A stretch of 64,000 bases of DNA from Bifidobacterium longum subsp. infantis ATCC 15697 = JCM 1222 = DSM 20088. Lineage in GTDB: Bacteria; Actinomycetota; Actinomycetes; Actinomycetales; Bifidobacteriaceae. Of this stretch, positions 36,838-45,583 are shown one piece after another (the first letter of the stretch is position 1; each line of letters begins with the position of its first letter). Under the pieces are notes generated by a model. The model saw only the letters and a program-made list of their open reading frames with translations, made no database searches and was not told the DNA's origin. Where the stretch lies: positions 496,001 through 560,000 of the forward strand of contig NC_017219.1 of NCBI RefSeq assembly GCF_000269965.1, given 5' to 3'. Made by a program: the position numbers and the translations under genes.

Positions 36838-36997
36838 ATAGATTACAAAGATGACTCCTGTAAGAAATTAGCTATGGTTCATATAGTATTATAAAGGAGT
36901 ATATAAATTATACTCGTAATTAGATGAATACTTCGCGTTAAGCATATTTCATAAATGTGTGGAATATTGACATGGGCCTATGTTTGAATTGATGTCA

Positions 36998-37680
36998 CTA
37001 TTTCAGTTGTGTAAAGACACTCAATTTAATCCAATTGATTGCAATTTGGGTGCGGTTTGAAAGATGGAGCTTCGATAGAATTCGACTAACATAGCGTTTG
37101 ACTGATTTGGTTTCCAGAAATAGTTTTTTGCTATGTCGTCATTACTGAGTCCTTGTGCAATTAAGGCACATATGTCACGCTCTCTAGTAGTAAGACTCTT
37201 GAATGATTCAATAAATATATTTTGCTGGTCTTGAAAAATGAATTTGCTTTGTTGATATTCTACTAGTTTCTTTGTTATTCGTGGAGTAAGAATTTTACCA
37301 TTTTCAAAAACAGCTTTTATCGATTCCATTAATTGTGATTTACTTATGTCTTTCAGTAGGAAGCCGCTGGCTCCGGCGTCGAGTCCGCCGAAGGCGTAGT
37401 CGTCTTCGTCGTAGGTGGTGAGGATGAGGATTCTGATGGCGGGCCAGTGTCTGGCGATGTGTCGGGTTGCTTCGATGCCGTCCATGCCGGGCATGCGCAC
37501 GTCCATGAGGATCACGTCGGGCAACGGCCGGTGATCGGCGTCCAACTGGTTGAGTGTGTCGATGGCGGTTTGCCCGTTCTCCGCCGAGGCGATGACGGTG
37601 ATGTCGGTCACGTCGTCGAGCATGAGCTGGAAGCCGAGTCGTGCCAGTCTCTGGTCGTCCACGAGCATCACACGGATCAT
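36998..37680 (-). pseudogene. NarL-type response regulator (RR1), mosaic and frameshifted in its DNA-binding domain
   Basis: The receiver domain is normal (MLVDDQ, VILMDVRMPGMDG with acceptor Asp, LTTYDEDDYAFGG, LLKD). The HTH begins LTTRERDICALIAQGLSNDDIAK; then a 6-T run at 37134-37139 (expected 7) shifts the frame, ending at 37021 with unrelated residues. With one more base the frame reads KKLFLETKSVKRYVSRILSK, then LHLSNRTQIAINWIKLS, to a stop at 36998. Bases above about 37345 are GC-rich and those below AT-rich, so two sources were joined inside the conserved LTTYDEDDYA...GFLLKD stretch. Overlaps its kinase by 4 bases. Confidence 0.8.
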
Positions 37681-38918
37681 GGTCGGACCTTCCTTTCAGT
37701 CGGTTGTTTCCCGGTCGGGGGAATGACCGCTTTGACCTGCCATTCGGTGCCATTGACCGGCCCATAGGCGAACGTGCCGCCAACGTCCCGTACGCGCCGT
37801 GACAGTCTGTCCAGTCCGGTGCCGTCATCGGGTGCGATAGCTTGCGCCGCACCGGTGGCTCCGTCGTTGCGGACGATGACGGTGACTCCGTTGGGCTGGT
37901 GGTTCCATGAGACGTTGAGATGCGTGACGTGTCTGCAGTGGCGGATGGCGTTGGTTATGGCCTCGCGGGTCACGTCGAAGCAGAGGTCCGCCTGGGGTTC
38001 GTCGTCGTTGCGGACGCCGGTTTCGGTGAATATGGTGATGATGTCGAGCGTGCGGGCGTGTGCGAGGATCGGACGGATGTCATCCCATGAACGCATGCTC
38101 CGGGAGCCTGGTTCGGCGGGATCCTCGTCTTCGTCGGTCGTGTCGGTTTCGGTCAGTGCGCGCACGGCCTTGCGCGTGTCCTCCAGGCTTTCCCGTGCGA
38201 TCTCGTTGATGCCCTTCAGAGCCTCCTCCACGCGCGAGTCGCCGGTCTTACCGGTCAATCCTTCGGATAGGGCGATGATCGCGGTCAACCCGTGCCCCAC
38301 GCTGTCGTGCAATTGTCCGGCGATGCGCGAACGACGCACGGCTGCGTCACGCTGCTTGGCGGCGGTCTGCGCGCGCCGGTGTTCCAGGCCGGCGGCGGCC
38401 GTGGCGTTCCTGGCTTGGACCATGCCGCGGCGTGCCAGGGCGATCGCGCCGGCGAGGGCGAGCAGGAGGATGCGGCCGGGCCATTCGCCGAGGAACCGGC
38501 TGGCGGGCCATGACATGAACGTCGCCAAAGTCACGGTCAACGTCGTCACGAGGGACCCGATGTACATGCGGCGTTCCCCGGCCGTACGCATGAACGCGTA
38601 GAACGCCGCGACCAGTTGGACCAGCAGGATCGAGTCCGCATGCCAGAAGGACAGGACCAGGGTCAGGATGAGCTGCGATGCCAACGTGGCGGACGGGGCC
38701 CGGTAACGGAACACCAATGCCAGGCATGACAGGAGCTGGAACAGCAGCAGCATTATGAATCCGCCGGTCTGCTTGGCGAGCGTGTACATCGGATCCAATG
38801 GGGCGCCGATCATGCGCTCCCACGTGAGCATCGCCATCTCGACCGCGAGCACGCATAATGGCATGGCTATGGCAGTGACCCTGCCGACGTTCACCGTTTG
38901 CCGCTCCATACGATCCAC
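37677..38918 (-). CDS. sensor histidine kinase (HDSVGH type), partner of RR1
   Basis: About 413 aa from a GTG at 38918 (GAGG at 7-bp spacing); ATGs at 38939 and 38909 are alternatives. About six N-terminal helices, then phospho-acceptor RIAGQLHDSVGHGLTAIIALS, an acidic linker, and an ATPase domain with N-box REAITNAIRHCRHV and glycine box DDGTGLDRLSRRV. It belongs to the same paralogous family as the kinases at 46302 and 55991. It lies in an ABC-FtsX-lipoprotein-membrane-kinase-regulator operon. Its regulator is broken, so phosphate may pass to the paralogues, a cross-talk that is only inferred. Confidence 0.82.
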   Translation of the reverse strand: MDRMERQTVNVGRVTAIAMPLCVLAVEMAMLTWERMIGAPLDPMYTLAKQTGGFIMLLLFQLLSCLALVFRYRAPSATLASQLILTLVLSFWHADSILLVQLVAAFYAFMRTAGERRMYIGSLVTTLTVTLATFMSWPASRFLGEWPGRILLLALAGAIALARRGMVQARNATAAAGLEHRRAQTAAKQRDAAVRRSRIAGQLHDSVGHGLTAIIALSEGLTGKTGDSRVEEALKGINEIARESLEDTRKAVRALTETDTTDEDEDPAEPGSRSMRSWDDIRPILAHARTLDIITIFTETGVRNDDEPQADLCFDVTREAITNAIRHCRHVTHLNVSWNHQPNGVTVIVRNDGATGAAQAIAPDDGTGLDRLSRRVRDVGGTFAYGPVNGTEWQVKAVIPPTGKQPTERKVRP

Positions 38919-38947
38919 TGTGCCACCTCGCAGGGTCATCGGCGTGT

Positions 38948-39310
38948 TCACTGGGCGAGGCAGTCCGCGCCGGGCATCAGGCAGCCGAGCATCGTGACCG
39001 AACCGGTGAACAGCACAGTGAACACGATGATGATGGCCAGCCATACGAACGGCGAGAGCAGCGCCCCGATCCATGCGGCGACACGGCCGCCATGCTCCCA
39101 TCCGTGCCCGTCGTGGCCGGTGATCCACGCGATCAGCACGCCGGGCAGGGACAGGAACAGGCCAAGCAACAGGAACCCGACGATCGAATCGTTCGGCGCG
39201 GTCGCGGCTGGCAATGGTCGGGGCGGATTCGGCCGGCCGGGCTCCGGGACGGGCGATGGCGCCGGCAGGGGCTTGCCGGGTGACGGTTCGTGATGTGCGG
39301 GAATGTCCAT
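38948..39310 (-). CDS. small proline-rich two-helix membrane protein
   Basis: 120 aa: Pro-rich cytoplasmic N-terminus (HHEPSPGKPLPAPSPVPEPG), then helices at about 42-62 (IVGFLLLGLFLSLPGVLIAW) and 80-105 (WIGALLSPFVWLAIIIVFTV). No family recognised. It sits between the lipoprotein and the kinase, so may belong to sensing or immunity. Confidence 0.65.
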   Translation of the reverse strand: MDIPAHHEPSPGKPLPAPSPVPEPGRPNPPRPLPAATAPNDSIVGFLLLGLFLSLPGVLIAWITGHDGHGWEHGGRVAAWIGALLSPFVWLAIIIVFTVLFTGSVTMLGCLMPGADCLAQ

Positions 39311-39331
39311 GAGTGCCGATCCTTTTGAATG

Positions 39332-39730
39332 TCATTGGAGCTTGTTGATGTTGATGGCGCCGTTGTCGCCGGGCAATGCGCTGATGGAGACCTTGACGGT
39401 GCCGTCGTCGGCCGTGTAGTCGTATACGCCGGCCTGTTCCTCCTCGGTGGCGTTGCGGGTGAAGCCCGCGTCCTTGATCTTTCGCGCGTAGTCCTTCGCT
39501 TCGGCGATGGTCCATGACACGTCGATCAGGTAGCCGTTGTCGGTCTCGTCCCTGATGCGGGTCGTCACCCGGTCGGGTTCGGGCACCCGGCCGGCATACT
39601 GGCCGTCAGGCCAGGAGCCTTGGACGGAGCCACACGCCGCCAGCCCGAACAAGGCCGTCAAAATCAGCAAGAACGCGAGCAGCATGGATGCCGGGGCGCG
39701 CCTCGGCATTGCCGTGTATCGGACAGGCAT
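39332..39730 (-). CDS. small lipoprotein of the ABC/two-component operon
   Basis: About 132 aa from the ATG at 39730 (AAGGAGG at 6-bp spacing; the ATG at 39736 touches that site). Signal peptide SMLLAFLLILTALFGLAACG with lipobox LAAC. The mature part has repeated YxxKIKDAGF-type and DYTADDGTVKVSIS segments. Such lipoproteins often give immunity by trapping a bacteriocin at the membrane; here this is inferred. Confidence 0.7.
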   Translation of the reverse strand: MPVRYTAMPRRAPASMLLAFLLILTALFGLAACGSVQGSWPDGQYAGRVPEPDRVTTRIRDETDNGYLIDVSWTIAEAKDYARKIKDAGFTRNATEEEQAGVYDYTADDGTVKVSISALPGDNGAININKLQ

Positions 39731-39760
39731 GATCATCCTCCTTTTCCGAATCTGATGCCG

Positions 39761-41185
39761 TCAACGGCTTCTGATCGCGTCGGCCACGCTGCGGCGCAAC
39801 GCGGGCCGGATCTGCATGTACTGGATGAGGAACAACGCCAGCCAGCAGGCCGCTCCCGCGCCGATCACACCAGCCCACGGGATCCCGGCCACTGGAACGC
39901 CGACGAGCGTGATAGAGCGTGTTGCGAGCACGAGCGAGCTGACGGCGACCGGGATGAGCGCGAGGACGACCGCGCCGGCGGCCAGGTGCAGGCTCTGCCA
40001 CAGGATCATGCGCGTCACCCGGCGCGGCGACATGCCGATGCTGCGCAGCAGCGCCTGATCGGCGACCATGCCACGGTTCGACAACGCGATGACGGCCAGA
40101 CTCGTGGCCAGGGACACGATGCACAGCATCGCGATCATCAGCAGCGAGTCCGCGTAGTTCAGGCTCGTCGGATGGCCGCCCAGGGCCAGTATCCGCCCGT
40201 AGGACCGCGCGCAGGTCAGCAGGGTCGTGGACAATCCCAAGGCCAGTGCGAGCGGGGCGATGGTGTTCATACTGGACACGGCCTTCGCCTTGGCGGCACG
40301 GGCCGCGAGCACGCCGGTCGCCGACCCGCACAGGCGGCACACGGCGCGTCCCGCATCCAGCAGGATTGGGACCAGCACGCCAGTGAGGACGTACATGCCG
40401 AACGACGCGATGATCCCGGCCCATAATGCGCCGTTGAACGTCTGGCCGGCCTCCTGCCCGAACGCGTGGGCGCGCGGCATGCCCATGCCGGAGAACGCCA
40501 ATGCCAATGCCGCCGCCATGACGACCAGTCCCAGCGCGCAACGCGCCCAATACCGCCATCCATGCCGCCCGATCGGCGCGTCCCTGCCACGGATCGCCTC
40601 GATGGGACGAACCTTCGCCGCACGCATCGAGGGCACGAACGCGCCCAGCATGCACGTGGCCATGCCCAGCAGCAGCGAGCCGAGCCATGCCGTCGCGGAC
40701 GGCGCGAATGCGGGAGGGACGAACGAGCCGAGCCCGCCGGCGAAGCTCTCCGCGGCCATCGCGTTGAACTCGGGAACCGCGAGCAGACTGGCCGGCATCG
40801 CGAGCAGTGAGCCGAGCAGCGAGCCGGTGAGGCTAGCCACGCCCACGAGCATCCACGTGCCCGCGCGCACCTGGCTCGGACTGGCGCCCATGAGACGCCA
40901 TTGCGCGAACGTGCCGCGGATGCGGTCAACCGTGGCCGAACCGACCACCGTCAGCGAGAAGAACGCAAGCAACGCCACCACGACATAGATCGTGGCCGAC
41001 ACCATGCCGAACTCGGCCGGGTCCAGACCCGCCAGCCGGGCGGCCGATGCGAACGACGGCGACGAGGTCCACACGAACTGGTTCATGCACACGCCCACCA
41101 GCGTGGTCACCACCGCGACCACCATGATCGTGGGCACCCAACCCGCGAGATTATCGCGGAACACGCGAAGCACATACCTACCCAC
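39761..41185 (-). CDS. FtsX-like ABC permease (operon of RR1)
   Basis: 474 aa, about eight to ten helices: one N-terminal (WVPTIMVVAVVTTLVGVCMN), an external segment, helices near 65-90 and 115-135, a long central part and further helices to the C-terminus. Motifs such as LRSIGMSPRRVTRMILWQSL and RLMGASPSQVRAG are the FtsX/MacB coupling loops, present twice. It overlaps the ATPase gene by 8 bp. Probably a bacteriocin-resistance or export pump. Confidence 0.82.
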   Translation of the reverse strand: MGRYVLRVFRDNLAGWVPTIMVVAVVTTLVGVCMNQFVWTSSPSFASAARLAGLDPAEFGMVSATIYVVVALLAFFSLTVVGSATVDRIRGTFAQWRLMGASPSQVRAGTWMLVGVASLTGSLLGSLLAMPASLLAVPEFNAMAAESFAGGLGSFVPPAFAPSATAWLGSLLLGMATCMLGAFVPSMRAAKVRPIEAIRGRDAPIGRHGWRYWARCALGLVVMAAALALAFSGMGMPRAHAFGQEAGQTFNGALWAGIIASFGMYVLTGVLVPILLDAGRAVCRLCGSATGVLAARAAKAKAVSSMNTIAPLALALGLSTTLLTCARSYGRILALGGHPTSLNYADSLLMIAMLCIVSLATSLAVIALSNRGMVADQALLRSIGMSPRRVTRMILWQSLHLAAGAVVLALIPVAVSSLVLATRSITLVGVPVAGIPWAGVIGAGAACWLALFLIQYMQIRPALRRSVADAIRSR

Positions 41186-41981
41186 GACGGGCCTCCTGAC
41201 CGTGCTGCGGCATGGCCGGCTCGAACGTGCGGCGCATGCCCTCGACGATCTGCCCAGCGGTCAGTCTGCCCGCGATGTGGGTGATTCCGCCGTCACGCAG
41301 GAAGACCACGCGGTCGGCCAGGGCGGCGGCGTCCGTGTCATGCGTGACCATGACCACGTTGGAACCCGAATCCGCCAGCTCGCGCAGCACCTGCAGCACG
41401 AGCTCGCTGTTCGCGGTGTCGAGCGCGCCGGTGGGCTCGTCGGCGAACACCACCGCCGGGCGCAAGAGCAGGGCCCGGCACAGGGCCACGCGCTGCTGCT
41501 CGCCGCCGGACAGGGCGCTCACCACGGTCCTCGCCCTCCGGCGCAGGCCGAACCGGGACAACAGCTGCGTGACCCGAATGTAGTCGGCCTTGCGATGGGC
41601 GAGCGAGAGCGGCAGCATCACGTTCTCCTCGACCGTCAGATACGGCACGAGGTTGTACTGCTGGAACACGAAACCGATATGCCCGCGGATGAACCGCGAA
41701 CGACGCTCCTCGTCCAACGCGTAGATGTCGGTGCCGCCGATGACGACCCGACCCGAGTCGGGCCTGTCCAAACCGGACAACACGTACAACAAAGAGGTCT
41801 TACCCGCACCCGAAGGCCCGACGATCGCTGTCAACCCGGCACCGGGAATATCCAACGAGACATCATTGAGAATCACACTCGGACTGGAACCATCAGCGGA
41901 AACCACACGCTTGACCAACCCACGCGCCTGAACCGATAAATATGTATTTACCCCAATGAAGTCATTTGGTTGTTTTTTCAT
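41178..41981 (-). CDS. ABC ATPase (MacB/LolD-like) of the RR1 operon
   Basis: 267 aa. Walker A GPSGAGKTS, Q-loop FVFQQYNLVPYL, signature LSGGEQQRVALCRALL, Walker B VVFADEPTGALD, H-loop VTHD. AGGAAGGATT lies upstream of the ATG. First gene of a six-gene operon, with a shared-type palindrome about 90 bp upstream at 42060. No biosynthetic gene is in this operon, so it looks like an immunity or sensing unit left from a lost bacteriocin cluster. Confidence 0.88.
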   Translation of the reverse strand: MKKQPNDFIGVNTYLSVQARGLVKRVVSADGSSPSVILNDVSLDIPGAGLTAIVGPSGAGKTSLLYVLSGLDRPDSGRVVIGGTDIYALDEERRSRFIRGHIGFVFQQYNLVPYLTVEENVMLPLSLAHRKADYIRVTQLLSRFGLRRRARTVVSALSGGEQQRVALCRALLLRPAVVFADEPTGALDTANSELVLQVLRELADSGSNVVMVTHDTDAAALADRVVFLRDGGITHIAGRLTAGQIVEGMRRTFEPAMPQHGQEARRG

Positions 41982-42059
41982 GGACGAGAATCCTTCCTAC
42001 GAGAGTGCTACTGCCGACAGTATCCATAAAGACAAGTCAATCGTCTATGCCGGAGAGAC

Positions 42060-42083
42060 GATTGACATCAAAAGATGTCAATC
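42060..42083. promoter_or_regulatory. shared palindrome variant, GACATC-AAAA-GATGTC
   Basis: Perfect 10-bp arms around AAAA, centre about 90 bp upstream of the ATPase at 41981. It overlaps the last codons of the peptidase gene at 42078. Confidence 0.65.
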
Positions 42084-42671
42084 TGTGTCGAAGAGAGAGT
42101 CGAGTAACCATATAGTTGATAAACAGCCACCAGTCAAAGAATCATCAGAATTGTGATGTCCTTCATCTAACAGTTGCAAAAACACCGAATTATGTGCGGA
42201 CGGAACAATAGCCGAATATGAATTCAACCATTGTTCCGTATATAAGAGAGGCGCCTTTATATCATTCTTGCCGGCAGTAATCCAAATGTCAGGAGCCTGA
42301 TTAGAAAAATCAGCTGGAAGACGCCGCAATTGCGCCAAAGGTGAAAACGAGTCATAGCAAGAAGATGATGAGGGATATCCGAATTCATCCCAATCGCTAA
42401 TTGTAAGTGGATTGTCGGGGTCTGTGAGAATCAATTCCGGTGTTAAAAAAGGGTGCGATAATTGAACAATTTTGAAATAATCCAGGCGGCGCAATGCGGC
42501 AGAAAGAACAACCAAAGCGCCGGCGCTTGAACCCGCTGCTCCAATGCGTTTGGCGTCACATAAGTTATTTGCAATCAATCCTTTAGTGCAATCGAGAAAA
42601 TCATTGATAGATATGAACTTATTTAACCAAAAGTATAAATATCCCTTGATTCGTCCTATTGCTTTAAACAT
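42078..42671 (-). CDS. prolyl-oligopeptidase-type serine peptidase catalytic domain, candidate leader peptidase
   Basis: 197 aa from the ATG at 42671 (AGGAG at 8-bp spacing). The sequence corresponds to the C-terminal catalytic domain of S9 peptidases: nucleophile elbow GAAGSSAGALV with Ser, DIWITAGKNDIKAP with Asp, LDEGHHN with His, and the pre-catalytic KFISINDFLDCTKGLI. The beta-propeller of about 400 residues is absent, yet a proper ribosome site exists. Leader removal in class III lanthipeptides can be done by prolyl oligopeptidases, so its place right after the precursor is telling. It may also be a 5' truncated relic. Confidence 0.7.
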   Translation of the reverse strand: MFKAIGRIKGYLYFWLNKFISINDFLDCTKGLIANNLCDAKRIGAAGSSAGALVVLSAALRRLDYFKIVQLSHPFLTPELILTDPDNPLTISDWDEFGYPSSSSCYDSFSPLAQLRRLPADFSNQAPDIWITAGKNDIKAPLLYTEQWLNSYSAIVPSAHNSVFLQLLDEGHHNSDDSLTGGCLSTIWLLDSLFDTD

Positions 42672-42692
42672 TTCAAGCGCTCCTATTGGTGT

Positions 42693-42732
42693 AAATGAGG
42701 GGGTGACCCTAACGAGTCACCCCCTCATTTTT
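42693..42732 (-). terminator. strong terminator between lanthipeptide precursor and peptidase
   Basis: AAATGAGGGGGTGAC pairs perfectly with GTCACCCCCTCATTT around an 8-nt loop. Only partial read-through to the peptidase is expected, which would make precursor and synthetase more abundant. Confidence 0.85.
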
Positions 42733-42744
42733 AACCTTTATGAA

Positions 42745-42867
42745 TCAGCAGAAGAAACCGCTGGTGCTGCTCGGGCGACCGAAGCAGAACGAGTAGCTGT
42801 AGCCACTGTCATGCACCGCGTCGTCATTCACTTCCTCGATCGACTGCATGTCGATGATTTTATTCAT
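42745..42867 (-). CDS. class III lanthipeptide precursor, two labionin motifs
   Basis: 40 aa from the ATG at 42867; AAAGGAACAAC precedes it and its ATGA overlaps the synthetase stop, giving translational coupling. The leader MNKIIDMQSIEEVNDDAVHD is acidic with the hydrophobic IID-M-Q element typical of class III leaders. The following part, SGYSYSFCFGRPSSTSGFFC, holds two exact Ser-x2-Ser-x3-Cys motifs (SGYSYSFC and SSTSGFFC). These are labionin-forming patterns like those of labyrinthopeptins. The exact leader/core border is inferred. It was too short for routine gene calling. Confidence 0.88.
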   Translation of the reverse strand: MNKIIDMQSIEEVNDDAVHDSGYSYSFCFGRPSSTSGFFC

Positions 42868-45521
42868 TGTTGTTCCTTTCTACTATTTTGTTCCGCGGAC
42901 CTTCCGCAGAACAAATCTTTTGCATCTGGGAGCGGGAATAAATCCCAAAGATTATGGGTAAGGACATTTAATGCTGTTAGTATCCCTGCTGATCCGGTTG
43001 AATAATCGCTTGAGAGGCGCAAGTATGAATCTCCCGGGAATTGTAGCGTATTTTCCCAAGACAAACTATAGTCGTTTAATTCATCTAAAAGTCTATTATT
43101 TGTTTGTGTTGTTTGCGGTGACCATGTTGAGGCAAAATGGTTTGCAACTAATATCCCAGCAATCCCATTGTTTAGTCCGGAAAAAGCATATTGAGATGAT
43201 GAACATGCCGCAATGAGTGAGTCCCATTCTTTATGGAAAAGAGAATCATCATGTAGTGCAATTCGTGCAATGGAAATTGCCACTATTAGGCCGGCAGAAC
43301 CATCTGCAAGGTAAGGAAGAGACCTATTGTGCTTATCCTTAATTCCTCGCATTCCATTTGGCTCAATAACGGTATTGTCTAAATCTCTGCATATGCAATT
43401 AAGCGCACGCCGAATATAAGCTGGGTTATGTTCGATGTCAATACGACTTAGAGCTAACCAAAACAGTGTGATACCACTCCATCCATGCAGGAGGCCACCT
43501 TGTTTTATGCTTGCGATTTGATTGGATTCCATCCATTGCGCTATACGATGTCCAAGTGCAATAGCCTCATGGAAATACCTCTTATCGTCTGTAGCCATTC
43601 CGTATGATATCAGGGCTAATCCTTGACCGGCTAGTCCGCCATTAAGGTCAAGATTTCGTGTCTCTTTCCAATGTTCATATGTGCTAAATAATAGTTCGTG
43701 AGCAGTTTCTAATTCTCCCAACTCAAAAGCGACTAATCCTATGCCGGATAGCCCTGTATATAATCCAAAGTCCGATTGATTGCTTTGCGCGAAACCGTGG
43801 ATCATGTCTTTCATCCATTGGACGTCATCCGAATTGATAATTGAGTTGGCCCTATACAGGCTCATTAGGATTCCCGCCGCGCCGGAGCTTACGTTACTTG
43901 CACCCCAAATGGAGCCCCGTGTTACATCACCAGGATATAGTTTTCCTGGCAATTTATGACGGGTATGAAAAATGCCATTAATAATTTCAGTTTTAACTAA
44001 TGACAAGGAATCAGGGTGTGATAACAGATTAAAGGAAAAACGTGGTGTAAACTGTGTAAGATGTGCATCTGGAGTTAATGGAACATCTGAAACTCCAGAT
44101 GCACATGGGCAACGTGATTCAACATCCTTTAACAGATTTATATATTCCATGCCAAATTTTTTCGAAATATTATTCTTAACTCTGATCCAATGATCTGGGC
44201 TAAGCATGCAAATCGAGGTATTTGCATAGCATAGACATGCGAGTACCCTTGAAACAGCAAACCAATCTGCTTCTTGAGCGGAGCAACCCAATGGGGGATG
44301 GAATCCCATAGCATTATGTGCTGATATTTCCTTGGAGTCCAAGGTGCGTCCATCCTCAAAATCTATAAAGTGTATAGACATTGTTTTAGGATTAATCATT
44401 ATGTTTCCTAAATGAATATCCCCGTGAACATAGCCTGTGCGATGAATAATTTTTACAGCATTGATAATCGATGTTGCGATTGTATTGATATCACTTCTAT
44501 ATTGCATCAACTGATTAGTATGATCATTTTCACATTGATAGGGATAGTTTTCCGACAACCAATGGTTCAGTGTGATTTCATTAAGCCATTCCATTTCAAT
44601 GTAGCCATGTTCCCAAGCGTTAAACCTTCGATATGGTTTTGGTGCAATGCCGGTATTTTTAAGAAGATTGAGCATCTTCCATTCTATGGATAGTCTCTCA
44701 ATGGCATCGCGTTGGCGTGCGTCTAGACCGGCATATGGTCTCGCTTCCTTTAAAAGGGCAATCTCATTCTTTTTATTGGTTGCACGATATACCCCACCGG
44801 AATTCGAGAAATGTACAGCTTTAATCTCATAGTTATCTAAATCGGTGGGAATATTTTTCATATATTCATTCAGAGATATTCCTACACACTTTGGCTTGTC
44901 GATTCCCTCTGCTGGATGTATAAAATGTGGAAGCCTCTTATCGGCGACCAGTATTCCAGATTGGTCTGGGATCATAGAAATATAATCGTTATTTTCATCC
45001 TCGCGACGCAGGTCAATGAATCCTCCGTATCGAAAGAAGATTGGACTTTGCTTGTATCTAATGTCACTAAGAATATAAGGGCCTTTTTCATCTTTGATGA
45101 GGGGATATAAATCACCGACTATTTTTTCAAGTTCATCATTTGTTGATGGATATATGGTGATGAATTTCCCACTACCTGAACGATTTGCTGCCTTCCCGTT
45201 GCAGTTGAGAAAATCTCTATGTGAACTTTGAAATTTGAATGTTGTATTATATTTACAGCAAATTTGTATTACTTCTGCAAGAATCTTTTCTGCGTTCTCT
45301 TTTGTTGCGCTTAAATGAATCTTCCATCCGTTGACTCGCATTTTTCCATTCGGAGAGCTTACATACGTCCACGGTTCTCTTCTTGTTACATACCAAGTAT
45401 CGGGAATAAGAGATTCCGCAATCCAATGGTCACGCTTCATGGATGGAAGCATAGAAGCGTGATCTACAAAAAATGGAGATTGTTTCGTAATTGATTCGAG
45501 GTAATCTTCTTCACCAATCAT
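42864..45521 (-). CDS. class III lanthipeptide synthetase (LanKC)
   Basis: 885 aa with the three-part layout: N-terminal lyase (about 1-225), Ser/Thr-kinase (about 230-470, Lys in EIALLKEARP, catalytic loop YVHGDIHLGNIM, metal loop HFIDFEDG) and C-terminal LanC-like cyclase (about 530-860, repeated Gly motifs GAAGILMSLY, TGLSGIGLV, GLLHGWSGITLF, GLNNGIAGIL, GSAGILTALN). The Cys/His zinc ligands of LanC and LanL are missing in the cyclase (HGWSG, NNGIAG), which defines class III. It phosphorylates, eliminates and cyclises Ser residues of the precursor next door. Low GC compared with flanking regulator genes. A palindrome lies about 91 bp upstream. Confidence 0.92.
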   Translation of the reverse strand: MIGEEDYLESITKQSPFFVDHASMLPSMKRDHWIAESLIPDTWYVTRREPWTYVSSPNGKMRVNGWKIHLSATKENAEKILAEVIQICCKYNTTFKFQSSHRDFLNCNGKAANRSGSGKFITIYPSTNDELEKIVGDLYPLIKDEKGPYILSDIRYKQSPIFFRYGGFIDLRREDENNDYISMIPDQSGILVADKRLPHFIHPAEGIDKPKCVGISLNEYMKNIPTDLDNYEIKAVHFSNSGGVYRATNKKNEIALLKEARPYAGLDARQRDAIERLSIEWKMLNLLKNTGIAPKPYRRFNAWEHGYIEMEWLNEITLNHWLSENYPYQCENDHTNQLMQYRSDINTIATSIINAVKIIHRTGYVHGDIHLGNIMINPKTMSIHFIDFEDGRTLDSKEISAHNAMGFHPPLGCSAQEADWFAVSRVLACLCYANTSICMLSPDHWIRVKNNISKKFGMEYINLLKDVESRCPCASGVSDVPLTPDAHLTQFTPRFSFNLLSHPDSLSLVKTEIINGIFHTRHKLPGKLYPGDVTRGSIWGASNVSSGAAGILMSLYRANSIINSDDVQWMKDMIHGFAQSNQSDFGLYTGLSGIGLVAFELGELETAHELLFSTYEHWKETRNLDLNGGLAGQGLALISYGMATDDKRYFHEAIALGHRIAQWMESNQIASIKQGGLLHGWSGITLFWLALSRIDIEHNPAYIRRALNCICRDLDNTVIEPNGMRGIKDKHNRSLPYLADGSAGLIVAISIARIALHDDSLFHKEWDSLIAACSSSQYAFSGLNNGIAGILVANHFASTWSPQTTQTNNRLLDELNDYSLSWENTLQFPGDSYLRLSSDYSTGSAGILTALNVLTHNLWDLFPLPDAKDLFCGRSAEQNSRKEQQ
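44061..44106. repeat. 16-bp inverted repeat inside the LanKC gene
   Basis: ATGTGCATCTGGAGTT and its exact complement, 14 bp apart, within the kinase-cyclase linker (ESRCPCASGVSDVPLTPDAH). Could form an mRNA hairpin; role unknown. Confidence 0.6.
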
Positions 45522-45583
45522 ATTTTTCCTTTTTTCTTGTATGCTTTAATAATTTTTCATTGTTGTATCCTTACTTATTGATT

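Noticed and set aside
36960..37010. Additional GTCATC-type palindrome after RR1
   Set aside because: Only half-sites (TGACAT and ATGTCA) about 18 bp apart; too weak to claim.
39620..41939. Plus-strand open frames across the ABC/FtsX operon
   Set aside because: Shadows of the GC-rich minus-strand genes; low-complexity His/Arg/Gln composition, no starts with ribosome sites.
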